Origin: an uncultured Candidatus Entotheonella sp.
Lineage (GTDB): Bacteria > Tectomicrobia > Entotheonellia > Entotheonellales > Entotheonellaceae
NCBI GenBank assembly: GCA_951828535.1
Contig: OX639990.1
Coordinates: forward strand, 3,025,300 to 3,089,299
Direction: 5' to 3'
Length of the DNA: 64,000 nucleotides
Part shown: positions 26,543-35,833 of the stretch, in pieces
Layout: every line of letters starts with the position of its first letter
Position numbering within the stretch: position 1 is the first letter of the stretch
The notes under the pieces: model-generated
What the model saw: only the letters and a program-made list of their open reading frames with translations
The model's database searches: none
What the model was told of the DNA's origin: nothing
Program-made: the position numbers and the translations under genes

Positions 26543-27297
26543 TACGGAAAATCGGCGACCTCGGTGGCGTTTCGCATCATGGTGGGCCGGATGATCAGTT
26601 CGGATATGGAAGACCGTTTGGGCAGCCCGGCAATCATCGTCAAGGCTTCGGCGCACTCGTAAATGCCGATCATGGTCGTGCGGTCGTCCGCGGTCGGTGG
26701 CACGGGCCGCTTTTCCATGATCGGGGTGTCCACTTCACCTGGGATCAGCACGCTGGCCCGTACACCTGTGTTGGTCAACTCGAAATTGAGAAACTTGGTG
26801 AAATGAATGACGCCGGCTTTCGCGGCGCTGTAGATCATGCCCCCGAGATAGCTGGTATTCACCCCGGCCAGAGAGGCGACGTTGAGGATCAGCCCGTCCT
26901 TGGCTTCCAGCATCGACGGTAGCACCGCCTGCGTGCAGTAGATGGACCCCACCAGGTTGGAATCGATGACGGAGCGGATCTCGTCCGGCGGCGTGGTCAG
27001 GATGCGGCGATGCCGCGAGCTGTGCCCGGCGTTGTTGATGAGGACGTCGACACGTCCGAAGGCGTCCAATGCCTGCTCGACCATGCCACGCACCGCATCG
27101 TGATCGGCGACGTCGAGGTCGAAAGCCAGTGCCTCGCCGCCGCTCGACTTAATCTCGTCCCGTACAGCTTCAACCTTTGACGCCGTGCGGCCCACCGCAA
27201 CGATCTTGGCGCCCTGCTCCGCCATCATCAAAGCGGTGCCCCGGCCGATGCCGCTTCCTCCGCCGGTGATGATGCACACCTTGCCCTCTACGCCCAT
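26542..27297 (-). CDS. Short-chain dehydrogenase/reductase (SDR)
   Basis: 251 residues, classical SDR. The cofactor loop is TGGGSGIGRG near residue 11, LINNAG is present, the catalytic Ser precedes the YSAAK active-site Tyr/Lys, and the C-terminus is EVADFP. The Arg in the second strand (AVGRTASK) suggests NADP(H) preference. Substrate unknown. It lies downstream of the PQQ dehydrogenase on the same strand, but a strong hairpin separates them. Confidence 0.88.
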   Translation of the reverse strand: MGVEGKVCIITGGGSGIGRGTALMMAEQGAKIVAVGRTASKVEAVRDEIKSSGGEALAFDLDVADHDAVRGMVEQALDAFGRVDVLINNAGHSSRHRRILTTPPDEIRSVIDSNLVGSIYCTQAVLPSMLEAKDGLILNVASLAGVNTSYLGGMIYSAAKAGVIHFTKFLNFELTNTGVRASVLIPGEVDTPIMEKRPVPPTADDRTTMIGIYECAEALTMIAGLPKRSSISELIIRPTMMRNATEVADFP

Positions 27298-27332
27298 GAT
27301 TCTCCTCTCAGCCTGAACAAGCTTTGAAAAAG

Positions 27333-27373
27333 CTGAGGCTGCTACGGATCATGACGATCCATAGCAGCCTCAG
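27333..27373 (-). terminator. Rho-independent terminator after the PQQ dehydrogenase
   Basis: Inverted repeat CTGAGGCTGCTA / TAGCAGCCTCAG with further pairing GGATC/GATCC inside. On the minus strand it is followed by AGCTTTTTC. It lies 18 bases past the PQQ dehydrogenase stop. Confidence 0.75.
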
Positions 27374-27391
27374 TCGGTCAATCGGAAAAGG

Positions 27392-29176
27392 TTAGTGCAG
27401 TTCGAAGGCGATCAGGTAACCGCCCTTCTGGTGGGTCTTGGGCCAATTCTTGTCCAGGCCCGTCTCGATAGCCGTGCCGGCTTGGCCGGCGACAACGGCG
27501 AGTACCTGCCTGCCGTCCACCGTGAAGGTATTCACGCCGCCCATGACAGCGGTGCCGCAGTTAAAACTCCACAGCTGCGCGCCGGTGGTGGCGTTGAATG
27601 CCTTGATGTAACCCTCCGTATCTCCGGCAAACACCAGGTTTCCGGCGGTGGTGATGACACTGCTGCGGAACGGCATCGGGTTGTTGTGCACCCAAATGAG
27701 CTCGCCATTCCGGGCATCGATGGCGCGCAATTCCCCGCCGCCGCCAAAGAACTTCATGACCTTGATACCGAGGTAGAGCTCGCCGCGCGTATACTTCTCC
27801 ACCTTCGACTGCAGGTCCATGCTGTGGTCGCCGAAGGCGGGCACGTAGGCGATCTGGGTGTGCGGGTTGTAAGCCATGGGGTTCCACTCCTTGCCGCCGA
27901 ACAGGCCAGGGTAGATACCCTCGGTCACCTTGTCACGGGTAACGTCCATCTCCGGATAAGCAAAGATCGGCCGGCCGGTCTCGGGATCGAAGCCCCGGTT
28001 CCAGGTGATCTTGCCCAGAGGCACGGCATAGTTGAAGCTGCCGTTGGTGCGGTCGATGGAATAGAAATGCCCGTTACGGTCCGCGTGCAGCCAAACCTTC
28101 TGGCCGTCGATGTCGGCCAGGATGGTTTCGTTCACGCCGTCGTAATCATACGGATCGTTTGGGGTGTACTGGAAGTGGAACTTGATGGCTCCGGAATCCG
28201 GGTCCATAACGACGGTGGAGTTGGTGTACAGGTTGTCGCCGGGGTGGGCGTGACGATCCCACGGGCCAGGCTGGCCAACGCCCCAGTAGATGTTGTTTAA
28301 TTCGGGGTCATAGGCTCCCGTTACCCACGCCGAGCCGCCGCCGTATTTGTAGGTGTCGCCCGGCCAGGTGTCGCCGCCCGGCTCGCCCGGTGCGGGAATG
28401 GTGTGCGTCTTCCACACTTCTTCGCCCGTCTCGGCGTCGAGTGCCGTGATGAAGCCGCGAATGCCGAACTCGGCGCCCGAGGTGCCGATGATGATCTTGC
28501 CGTCCAACGCCAGCGGCATCAGGGTGAAGCTGTACGAGCTTTTGTAATCCGCCACCGTCTGATCCCAGACGACTTGGCCGCTTGCAGCATCCAGCGATAC
28601 CAAGTGGCCGTCCAGGGTCGCCACGTAGGCTTTGTCACCGTAGAGCGCCGGGCCGCGGTTGATCACGTCGCAGCACAGGTGCGGGGCCACGTCGCCCGGC
28701 AGTGGATGGTCGTAGCGCCACACGGTGCGGCCTGTCCGCCCGTCGACGCGGAAGAAGTGGTTGTGCGATGCACTGACAAACAGGCTGCCATTGAAAGCAA
28801 TGGTCTGGCTGCCCTGGCTGTCCAGCGAACCGAACGACAGCACCCATTTGGGCACGAGGTTCTTTACCGTCTCGGTGTTGATCTCATCGAGCTGGCTGTA
28901 TCGGGTGTGGGCGTAGTCCTTGCCGTACAAAATCCAATTGTTCGGATCTTTGCCGGCGTTCAGCAACATGGAATCGGTAATGATGCCCGGCGAGACGAAT
29001 CCCTCCAGGACTTCGAGGCGCGGCCCCTCCTCTTCGCCTTCGATATTCTCAGACGTGAATTGGGATGCGTCCTCTCCCTCCTCGTGGGAAGCCGCGAGAG
29101 CGGTTCCTCCCCAGATAACGAACAAGGCAGCCATCAGCAAAGCGATCAGAGACCTTAAACGTTTCCGCTCATCCAT
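27392..29176 (-). CDS. PQQ-dependent methanol/ethanol-type dehydrogenase, predicted lanthanide type
   Basis: 594 residues with a Sec signal (hydrophobic residues 10-28, cut after TALA) and an acidic linker rich in Glu. The eight-blade PQQ propeller is recognisable. Vicinal Cys168-Cys169 (HLCCD) and Glu236 in GAEFGIRG match PQQ/metal ligands. NDPYDYDGVNE places catalytic Asp344 and an extra Asp346 two residues on, the mark of lanthanide-dependent (XoxF/PedH-like) enzymes. The usual metal-ligand Asn in GxGNPxPW is Gln302 here. No cytochrome c partner gene is adjacent. Periplasmic alcohol oxidation is the expected role; substrate is unknown. Confidence 0.9.
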   Translation of the reverse strand: MDERKRLRSLIALLMAALFVIWGGTALAASHEEGEDASQFTSENIEGEEEGPRLEVLEGFVSPGIITDSMLLNAGKDPNNWILYGKDYAHTRYSQLDEINTETVKNLVPKWVLSFGSLDSQGSQTIAFNGSLFVSASHNHFFRVDGRTGRTVWRYDHPLPGDVAPHLCCDVINRGPALYGDKAYVATLDGHLVSLDAASGQVVWDQTVADYKSSYSFTLMPLALDGKIIIGTSGAEFGIRGFITALDAETGEEVWKTHTIPAPGEPGGDTWPGDTYKYGGGSAWVTGAYDPELNNIYWGVGQPGPWDRHAHPGDNLYTNSTVVMDPDSGAIKFHFQYTPNDPYDYDGVNETILADIDGQKVWLHADRNGHFYSIDRTNGSFNYAVPLGKITWNRGFDPETGRPIFAYPEMDVTRDKVTEGIYPGLFGGKEWNPMAYNPHTQIAYVPAFGDHSMDLQSKVEKYTRGELYLGIKVMKFFGGGGELRAIDARNGELIWVHNNPMPFRSSVITTAGNLVFAGDTEGYIKAFNATTGAQLWSFNCGTAVMGGVNTFTVDGRQVLAVVAGQAGTAIETGLDKNWPKTHQKGGYLIAFELH

Positions 29177-29340
29177 GTGTCTCTCTCCTTAAAGTTAAGA
29201 AGCTCAGATACGTCTGTGCTTCATTTCAACTCCCCACTTACACCACTGGTGAGATGAAGAAAGCCTAGCCTACCGCTATTTTCGACGCTGTCAAGAACAA
29301 GCTGATGGCGAAAGAAGGAACCGAACGGGGCGGGCCGATG

Positions 29341-29349
29341 TGCTAGAAT
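29341..29349 (+). promoter_or_regulatory. Extended -10 promoter for the FMN reductase gene
   Basis: TGCTAGAAT is an extended -10 (TGn plus TAGAAT) about 70 bases upstream of the ATG at 29423. No good -35 is present, as is usual for extended -10 promoters. The gene has a strong ribosome binding site, GGAAGGA. Confidence 0.4.
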
Positions 29350-29422
29350 GCCGCCGCCGACTCACGGGGTTCGGAAAACGGCGGACGGCATGCAGGCGGA
29401 ATAGCATATAGGAAGGAAAGAA

Positions 29423-30004
29423 ATGGCAGACCAACCAAGTATTCTCGCATTTGCCGGTAGCACGCGCGTAGATTCATTCAACAAGAAGATAGTCCGCATC
29501 GCCGCGGATGGGGTGCGCGCGACCGGGGTGGAGGTCACCCTGGTCGACCTCCGGGACTATGCCATGCCGCTGTACGACGGCGACCTGGAGGCGGCGGAGG
29601 GGCTGCCCGCGGCGGCGCAAGCATTCAAGCAATTGATGATGGCGCATGACGGTTTCCTGATCGCGGCGCCCGAATACAATAGTTCCATCAGCGCGGTGCT
29701 GAAGAACACCATTGATTGGGTGTCGCGCCCGGTACCCGATGAGCCGCGACTGGTGGCGTTTCAAGGTAAGGCGGCGGCGCTGATGAGTGCTGCGGCAGGC
29801 GGTTTCGGCGGTGTGCGATCGCTGACGCACGTGCGCGCGATTTTGGGGAATATCGGTGTGCTGGTGTTGCCCGAGCAGGTCACGATTTCTCAGGCGATGC
29901 GGGCATTTCAGCCGGACGGGGGTCTTCAGGACGAGGGGCTGCAGGCCCGTGTTGAAGGGCTCGGGGCACAACTTGCGGCATTCGTGACGAAACTCAAGAA
30001 GTAG
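29423..30004 (+). CDS. NADPH-dependent FMN reductase family protein
   Basis: 193 residues, flavodoxin-like fold. LAFAGSTRVDSFNKK is the FMN phosphate loop, and AAPEYNSSISAVLKNTIDWVSR is the family signature seen in ChrR/azoreductase-type quinone reductases. It is expected to be a soluble two-electron NAD(P)H:quinone or chromate/azo reductase. It is convergent with the next SDR gene. Confidence 0.9.
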   Translation: MADQPSILAFAGSTRVDSFNKKIVRIAADGVRATGVEVTLVDLRDYAMPLYDGDLEAAEGLPAAAQAFKQLMMAHDGFLIAAPEYNSSISAVLKNTIDWVSRPVPDEPRLVAFQGKAAALMSAAAGGFGGVRSLTHVRAILGNIGVLVLPEQVTISQAMRAFQPDGGLQDEGLQARVEGLGAQLAAFVTKLKK

Positions 30005-30020
30005 GCTTCGGCGGGAAGCG

Positions 30021-30776
30021 TTACTCGGCCGTGGTGCCGCCGTCAATCACCAGTTCGGCGCCGGTAACGTACGACGATTCATCCGAGGCCAGATAGATAA
30101 CGCCGTAAGCGATATCCTCCGGCCTGCCGGGGCGCTTGAGGGGTAGGCGCCGCATCCGCTGCTCCCACTGCTCCGGGTCTTCGAGCATGTCCTTGATCAT
30201 GTCGGTGACGATCGGACCGGGATGTACGGAATTGCAACGAATGTTGTCGCTGGCGTGCTGAATGGCGGTGGACTTGGTAAACAGGCGCACGCCGCCCTTG
30301 GTTGCGGAGTAGGCCGCCGTCTCACCGGGACTCCCGACGAGCCCAGCGACCGACGAGATGTTGACGATCGAGCCGCCGCCGGCGCGGCGCATGGCCGGAA
30401 TGGCGTGCTTGGTGCCGAGAAATACCCCCTTGACGTTGACGGCCATGATGCGGTCGAAATCGTCTTCCGTGGTCTCCTCGATCGTGGCGCGGATCAAAAT
30501 CCCGGCGTTGTTCACCAGCACGTGTAAGCCGCCGTACGTGCTTTCGGCTGTTTGCACCGCTGATTGCCAATCCGGCTCGCTGGTGACATTCAGGTGCACG
30601 TAAGTCGCCGCGCCGCCGGCAGCGCGGATTTCCGCTTCGACCGCACGGCCCTGCTCGTCCAGGATGTCGCCGAGGACCACCTTGGCGCCCTCCTGTGCCA
30701 TCATCCGCCCCTCGGTGGCGCCTTGGCCGCGCGCGCCGCCGCTGATTAACGCCACCTTACCGTCGAGTCGTCCCAT
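30021..30776 (-). CDS. Short-chain dehydrogenase/reductase (SDR)
   Basis: 251 residues. SGGARGQGATEG is the nucleotide loop, LVNNAGI and NISSVAGL follow, and YSATKGGVR holds the catalytic Tyr/Lys. The acidic residue in GDILDEQG after strand 2 suggests NAD(H). It resembles 3-alpha/7-alpha hydroxysteroid or cyclohexanol dehydrogenase types, but substrate is unknown. It follows the cpoB gene's 3' side with the tol operon reading toward it. Confidence 0.88.
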   Translation of the reverse strand: MGRLDGKVALISGGARGQGATEGRMMAQEGAKVVLGDILDEQGRAVEAEIRAAGGAATYVHLNVTSEPDWQSAVQTAESTYGGLHVLVNNAGILIRATIEETTEDDFDRIMAVNVKGVFLGTKHAIPAMRRAGGGSIVNISSVAGLVGSPGETAAYSATKGGVRLFTKSTAIQHASDNIRCNSVHPGPIVTDMIKDMLEDPEQWEQRMRRLPLKRPGRPEDIAYGVIYLASDESSYVTGAELVIDGGTTAE

Positions 30777-30795
30777 CAGTGTTCTCCTCGCGCCG

Positions 30796-31779
30796 TCAAC
30801 GTCGTAATTGCTTTAATTTCTCGGTGGCCAGCTGCGCTTCGGCGCTGTTGGCAAATCTTTCCTGTACCTGCTGCAGAAAGAATCGTGCGTTCGCCTTGTC
30901 GTTCAGGTTGGCGAACGATAAGCCGACCTTCAGCGTTGCTGCCGCGACCTTTTCGTTCTGTGGGTATTGCTGTATCACCTCGTCGAAGGCGACGATGGCA
31001 GCGTTATATTCCTTCTGCGCGTATAGCGATTCGCCAACCCAGTACTGCGCGTCCCCCGCTTGGGCGGACTGCGGATACTGTCGTAAGTACTGCTTGAAGA
31101 GAATGATCGCCACCTCGTAGTTGCCCTGTTGGTAATCATCACGGGCGCGCCGGAATAGCCGTATGGCTTCGGGATCTTTCTCCGGTGGCAAGGCCGGCGG
31201 TTTTACGACAGGCTTCGGTTCTGGTGTTGGCGGCGCCTCTACCGCGACGACCTTTGGCTCCGGTGTTGGCGGCGGTTCTACTGCAACGGGTTCCGGCTCA
31301 GGTGCTGGCAAAGTCGGTTCCGCGACGGGTTCCACGGGCGGCTCAATCTCGGGGTCTGGATCGAAAAGGAGCGGCGGCTCGCTACCAGAGTCAAGTTGGC
31401 TTGGGGCGATGCCGCCCACTCTGGGGCGAGTCTCCAGGATTCGCAAACGCTGATCCAGGGCACTCAACCTGTAATCCAGGCCGGTTCTGACTTGTTCTTG
31501 ATGGTACTGCAATTCCTCGAGTTCGCCGCGTAATTTCCGCTGCTCAAGACGCAGTTCATCCAAGGCGGCAGGCATACGGATCAAGCTGCGCTGCCGCTCC
31601 TCTTCGGACGCCTCCAACCGTGCCAAACGGTTCTGTATCGTCGTAACCTGATCGGACCGAATTTGCGTGCTATGCAACGTGTTGTCGCGCATATTGGCCA
31701 TGTCCACTTCACTCGTGCAGCCGGACAGGAGACCGGCCATGAGAAGGTTGGCAAATAAGGCAAACCGTCGCATACGCAC
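30796..31779 (-). CDS. cpoB: Tol-Pal system coordinator CpoB (YbgF), lipoprotein form
   Basis: 327 residues. The signal ends in the lipobox LLSGC (Cys21), unlike E. coli CpoB, which is soluble. Residues 40-110 form a coiled coil for trimerisation. A Pro/Glu-rich linker contains near-repeats of VAVExPPTPEPK. The C-terminal TPR domain (from about residue 205, RRARDDYQQGNYEVAI) has the CpoB pattern. Last gene of tolQRAB-pal-cpoB; it couples peptidoglycan synthesis to outer membrane constriction. Confidence 0.92.
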   Translation of the reverse strand: MRMRRFALFANLLMAGLLSGCTSEVDMANMRDNTLHSTQIRSDQVTTIQNRLARLEASEEERQRSLIRMPAALDELRLEQRKLRGELEELQYHQEQVRTGLDYRLSALDQRLRILETRPRVGGIAPSQLDSGSEPPLLFDPDPEIEPPVEPVAEPTLPAPEPEPVAVEPPPTPEPKVVAVEAPPTPEPKPVVKPPALPPEKDPEAIRLFRRARDDYQQGNYEVAIILFKQYLRQYPQSAQAGDAQYWVGESLYAQKEYNAAIVAFDEVIQQYPQNEKVAAATLKVGLSFANLNDKANARFFLQQVQERFANSAEAQLATEKLKQLRR

Positions 31780-31791
31780 ACCTCTTTCTAT

Positions 31792-32418
31792 TTATTGACT
31801 AATGACGAAGTGAGCCCGCCGGTTACGACTCCACGCCGCCTCGTCATGGCCGGGATCCAGAGGCTGCTCCTCGCCATAACTGATGGTCGAGAGGCGGTCG
31901 GGGGCAATGCCCAACACCGTCAGGTACTGCTGCACAGCGTTGGCCCGGCGTTCGCCGAGGGCAAGGTTGTAGTCACTGGTGCCGCGCTCGTCGCAGTGCC
32001 CCTCGATTTGTATGCTGGCGCCGCCATTGTCCCGCAGCCACGCAGCCTTCTCCCCGATAATGCGTTCGGCCTCAGGGTCGAGCAGAAAGCTGTCGAATGC
32101 AAAGTGGATGTCCTCGTTTACGAAAGCCGCCTGAGCCATTTCGGCCATTTCAGCCATTTCGGCTTGGCGCATGGCTTCTGCCTGACGAGCCTGCTCCTCG
32201 GCCACCATGGCGCGCTCGGTGAGCATGTCTTCTTCCGACATCACCCCATCATCACCCATTCCGTCTGGCATGCCTGCCTGGGCGTCAGCCTCCTCGGACG
32301 AGGTCGCCATATCGGCGGGGGCTTCCGGCGCCACCGAACCGGCTTTACGCCCACAGCCTGCCAAAAGGATCGTCGACAGGAAAACAATTACCGTGATTCG
32401 CAACAGTTGAAAGACCAT
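31792..32418 (-). CDS. pal: Peptidoglycan-associated lipoprotein Pal
   Basis: 208 residues, lipobox LLAGC (Cys22). A Met/Glu/Ala-rich linker includes a short repeat AEMAEMAEMA. The OmpA C-terminal domain carries IEGHCDERGTSDYNLALG, the peptidoglycan-binding motif. It anchors the outer membrane to the cell wall and binds TolB. It lies 12 bases upstream of cpoB. Confidence 0.95.
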   Translation of the reverse strand: MVFQLLRITVIVFLSTILLAGCGRKAGSVAPEAPADMATSSEEADAQAGMPDGMGDDGVMSEEDMLTERAMVAEEQARQAEAMRQAEMAEMAEMAQAAFVNEDIHFAFDSFLLDPEAERIIGEKAAWLRDNGGASIQIEGHCDERGTSDYNLALGERRANAVQQYLTVLGIAPDRLSTISYGEEQPLDPGHDEAAWSRNRRAHFVISQ

Positions 32419-32440
32419 GACGCTGATTCTCCTATACGGT

Positions 32441-33772
32441 TTAGGACGATGGTTTTGCGCGCGTTACCCATTGGGGTGAGAGACAGGCGAGCCCATTGGC
32501 GGCAGGAAGTATTTTATCATGTCCGTCCTGGCGCACAATGTAGCGTTGCCACGCGTCTCCGACCCTGCTGGTGTGCATCAAGAAACGGCCGTGCGGGTCC
32601 CAAGTTGGCGCTTCATACTGACGGGGTCCGAAACTCAGGCGCTGACGTTGGCGACTTTCGGCATGGATCGTGTAAATGGCCATCGCGCGATCCTCGCCGC
32701 GTCCTACATAAGCGATGGTATCGTCCCGCGGCGACCACGCCGGAGCGGTATTGTAGGTCCCTTCAAATGTCAGCCGAGCAGGCCTCCCTCCCTTCACGTT
32801 GGCGAGATAAAGTTGCGGCGAACCGCCACGGTCCGAGGTAAAGACCAGACGGCGGCCGTCCGGAGCGAAACTGGGGGACACGTCAATGCCCAGATCGTTT
32901 GTCAGTCTCTTGAAACGCCGACGCCGGGTGTCATAAAGGAAGACGTCGTTGTTACCGTCGATCGTCCGGCTCAAGGCCAGATAGCGCCCGTCGGGCGACC
33001 AAGAACCCGCCAGCGCCAGGCCCGGCTCGCTCGTCAGCCGTTCCTCCTGGCCGTCACGCAGGTCCAGCAGGTAAATGTCCGGCGAGCCGGCGCGGTACGA
33101 AGTGTACGCCAAAACGCTGCCATCGGGCGACAGCACAGGGGCCAGATTCAAGGCGCCGTTGGCGACGAGGCGCCGCACGCCGTGGCCGTCATAGTCCATG
33201 CGTACGATCTCGGTTGCCTTGCTATCCGGCACGGGGCTGACACACATGACTTGGGTGTCGAAAGGTCCCGGTTCGCCGGTAAAGATCTGTAGCACGTGGT
33301 CGCTGAAGCGGTGGGCCATACGCCGATGCCCCTCGCGGGAGCCCTGGTAGACCTTGCCGAGCAGCATCAATTGTTGGGCGACGTCGTGGAGCGTGAGCTG
33401 CAAGGTAAGCGGCGCCCGGCCCTGGGACACGTCAAGTTGACCGGCGATGACGCCCGCAGCCCCCAGACTCGACCAGTCGCCATAAGGTAACGTCTTGATC
33501 GTCTGGACGCTGTTGCCGTTTGATTCAATGATGCGGAACAGCCCGGTACGTTCGAGGTCGCGCTGCATCACAGTGCGGATTTGCTGTCCCAGAACCGGGT
33601 CTACCGTTTCCCCCTTGAGTCTCGGAAGCGCAATGGGAAGGAGGTAGCCACCGACTTTATCGATGTCGATGATGATTCGCTCCTGTGACGATGGATAAAC
33701 AACCCAGCACAACACGAATAACAAGACCAGAACGGTGCATTTGCGACGAATACTTCGCATGCTTGTCCTCAC
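32441..33772 (-). CDS. tolB: Tol-Pal translocation protein TolB
   Basis: 443 residues with an N-terminal signal peptide (residues about 10-28). The N-terminal TolB domain reads RTGLFRIIESNG, followed by six propeller repeats with patterns such as LAYTSYRAGSPDIYLLDL and LVFTSDRGGSPQLY. It is a periplasmic partner of Pal and TolA. The start overlaps the tolA stop by four bases (ATGA). Confidence 0.95.
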   Translation of the reverse strand: MRTSMRSIRRKCTVLVLLFVLCWVVYPSSQERIIIDIDKVGGYLLPIALPRLKGETVDPVLGQQIRTVMQRDLERTGLFRIIESNGNSVQTIKTLPYGDWSSLGAAGVIAGQLDVSQGRAPLTLQLTLHDVAQQLMLLGKVYQGSREGHRRMAHRFSDHVLQIFTGEPGPFDTQVMCVSPVPDSKATEIVRMDYDGHGVRRLVANGALNLAPVLSPDGSVLAYTSYRAGSPDIYLLDLRDGQEERLTSEPGLALAGSWSPDGRYLALSRTIDGNNDVFLYDTRRRRFKRLTNDLGIDVSPSFAPDGRRLVFTSDRGGSPQLYLANVKGGRPARLTFEGTYNTAPAWSPRDDTIAYVGRGEDRAMAIYTIHAESRQRQRLSFGPRQYEAPTWDPHGRFLMHTSRVGDAWQRYIVRQDGHDKILPAANGLACLSPQWVTRAKPSS

Positions 33773-34653
33773 GACGACGTTGGGAGCATAAAGCGGAACT
33801 CAAATTCCTGTAAAGGACTGCCCCTCCCAATGTCCTCCGGTAGCGGCGGCAGAGGCAACGAAGCCTGTACGGCCCGCTGCAGAGAGGTATCGAACGGCTG
33901 GCTGCCGGATGGCCCGATCAACTCATACCGAATCACTTGGCCCTCATGGTCAATGGTCAGCAACACACGGGCCTGGAGTCCCTGCGCCATCTTACTCGGC
34001 ATCGGTAAACGCCAAGCATTGATGATACGCGCCCGCACGCGTTCTACGTAAACCTGTTTGCGTATGTCACTCATCCGGGCGTCGATACCGCCGGGAGCTT
34101 GGTTCGTGCTCGTCCCTTGAACACCAGCCTGGGCTCGTCGCATGGCCGCGATCGCCTGTTGGGCGCGCGCCGCTGCCTGCGGTGAGTTGCGGCCGGCTGG
34201 CGATCTAGGTTTTGCGGTGGCTTTGGGCGCCGGTGCTGCCTTGGGTTGCGCAGCAGCGACCTTGGGCGCCGCCGGCGCTGGCTTTCTAACGGACGTTTGC
34301 GTTGGTGCTGGCCTTTTGACGGATGCTTTGGCTGGTGCGGGCTTCTTGACCCGGGTTTCGACTGCCGCTGGCTTCTTGGGCTCTTCAACGGGCTTGGGCT
34401 TAGCTGCCGGTGCCGGCTCGGCAATGGCTTGCGGTTGCGATTCCGGCTCAGGAGGCAGAATAGAGCCAGGGGCATCAACCAGGGAGACCGTATGAAACGA
34501 TGGCACATCCGACAGCAGCGAGCGGGCTGAGCCACTGCCGCTGAGCATCCAGCCAATCACCAAGCCGTGGATCAGCACAGAAACGCCAAAGGAGGTGGCG
34601 AACAGCCTCTGTCTGGCATGACCCGGTTGATGTGAGACTTTGATGGCTTTCAT
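33769..34653 (-). CDS. tolA: TolA
   Basis: 294 residues. One N-terminal membrane segment at about 21-38. A Lys/Pro/Ala-rich periplasmic linker has degenerate repeats of the form VKKPAPAKAS. The C-terminal TonB-like domain starts near residue 205 (YVERVRARIINAWRLP). It spans the periplasm and transmits proton-motive energy from TolQR. It overlaps tolR by four bases. Confidence 0.93.
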   Translation of the reverse strand: MKAIKVSHQPGHARQRLFATSFGVSVLIHGLVIGWMLSGSGSARSLLSDVPSFHTVSLVDAPGSILPPEPESQPQAIAEPAPAAKPKPVEEPKKPAAVETRVKKPAPAKASVKRPAPTQTSVRKPAPAAPKVAAAQPKAAPAPKATAKPRSPAGRNSPQAAARAQQAIAAMRRAQAGVQGTSTNQAPGGIDARMSDIRKQVYVERVRARIINAWRLPMPSKMAQGLQARVLLTIDHEGQVIRYELIGPSGSQPFDTSLQRAVQASLPLPPLPEDIGRGSPLQEFEFRFMLPTSS

Positions 34654-35069
34654 CGTGTATCCGGCTCAGGTTGTGTAATCATCCCCAGCCTGAGAATGCC
34701 GGCTTTTTTGACGGCGTCCATGACCTGGACGACTCTGCCGTACGGCACCTCGGCATCGGCGCGCAGAAACATTTCCTGGTCGGGCTGCGCCTGCGACAGC
34801 ACCTGTAGATGTGGACGCAACGCCTCCAGGGTATAGGCCTTGCGGTTGAGAAAAACGTTTCCTTCCTTGGTGACGGTGAGGACGAGTTGCTCCTCTGACT
34901 GCGTGTTGTGGGGCTTGTTAGTGACTTCCGGCAGGTTGACTTCCACCTCGTGCTGCAGCATGGGTGCCGTGATCATGAAAATGATCAGCAGCACCAGCAT
35001 GACGTCAACCAATGGCGTCACGTTGATTTCGGCAAGAGCCGCGCGACGGGATGATTGACCGCTTACCAT
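34650..35069 (-). CDS. tolR: TolR (ExbD/TolR family)
   Basis: 139 residues. The single membrane helix INVTPLVDVMLVLLIIFMI carries the essential Asp22. A periplasmic domain follows (VEVNLPEVTN; ILRLGMITQPE). It forms the TolQR motor. It starts 15 bases after tolQ. Confidence 0.95.
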   Translation of the reverse strand: MVSGQSSRRAALAEINVTPLVDVMLVLLIIFMITAPMLQHEVEVNLPEVTNKPHNTQSEEQLVLTVTKEGNVFLNRKAYTLEALRPHLQVLSQAQPDQEMFLRADAEVPYGRVVQVMDAVKKAGILRLGMITQPEPDTR

Positions 35070-35084
35070 GATGGGTATCCTTCA

Positions 35085-35819
35085 TCAATGCTGCAACGGT
35101 ACATGGCCACCGGCCGTCGGCATCTCGGATTCTGCCATTGGCACCGCCTCGAATATCTGCAGGAGCTCCTCGATGAAGCCCTGCATGTCGCTTTCCATCC
35201 GGTGTAGACGGTTGAGGAAATAGTTGTATGCGATAACGGCGGGGATGGCCGCCGCCAAGCCGGCGGCGGTCGCCACCAGCGCCTCGGAAATGCCAGGTCC
35301 CACCACGACCAGCGAGGCGCTGCCTCCCTGACCCACGGCGTGAAATGACTGGATAATGCCCCATACGGTGCCTAGGAGACCGATGAAAGGCGTGGCGCTG
35401 GCGGTTGTGGCCAGAAAGGGCAGGCCGACCTCAAGCTCTCCCGTTTCGACCGCCAACCGTGCGTTGAGCGTTTGGCGTAAGCGGTCCAAGCCCCTTCCGG
35501 AGAGGCCGGGCGCGTTGCCGTTGCTCGATACCTCGGTATACCGATGCGCGGTGCGCAATAGCCTTGCCATCGGCGACTGCGAGAAGCGCCGCGCCGCGGC
35601 TGCCAGGAAGGCAAAATCCTGCGCCGACTGGAAGGCACGCCGAAAGCGCTGGTCATACCGCTGCACGCGGCGGAGCTGACGCGATTTGTTGAAGATGATA
35701 GCCCAGCAGACGACAGAGGCGAGAACAAGGGAACCCAGAACAAGGAGCTGCACAATCGTACCGAGACCTGCGAGCATCGGGATAATGTTCTGCAAGCCGG
35801 CACCAAAGTAGGAAGCCAT
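35085..35819 (-). CDS. tolQ: TolQ (MotA/TolQ/ExbB family)
   Basis: 244 residues with three membrane segments (about 18-43, 145-170 and 185-205). FIGLLGTVWGIIQSF and VATAAGLAAAIPAVIAYN are the channel motifs. First gene of the operon; no ybgC precedes it. The ribosome binding site GGAGG lies 11 bases before the ATG and partly within a hairpin. Confidence 0.95.
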   Translation of the reverse strand: MASYFGAGLQNIIPMLAGLGTIVQLLVLGSLVLASVVCWAIIFNKSRQLRRVQRYDQRFRRAFQSAQDFAFLAAAARRFSQSPMARLLRTAHRYTEVSSNGNAPGLSGRGLDRLRQTLNARLAVETGELEVGLPFLATTASATPFIGLLGTVWGIIQSFHAVGQGGSASLVVVGPGISEALVATAAGLAAAIPAVIAYNYFLNRLHRMESDMQGFIEELLQIFEAVPMAESEMPTAGGHVPLQH

Positions 35820-35833
35820 ATGCTCTGCTGCCT

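Noticed and set aside
31160-31380. Pro/Glu short repeats in cpoB as a tandem DNA repeat or CRISPR-like array
   Set aside because: They are degenerate codon repeats of a proline-rich linker inside a normal gene, with no spacers.
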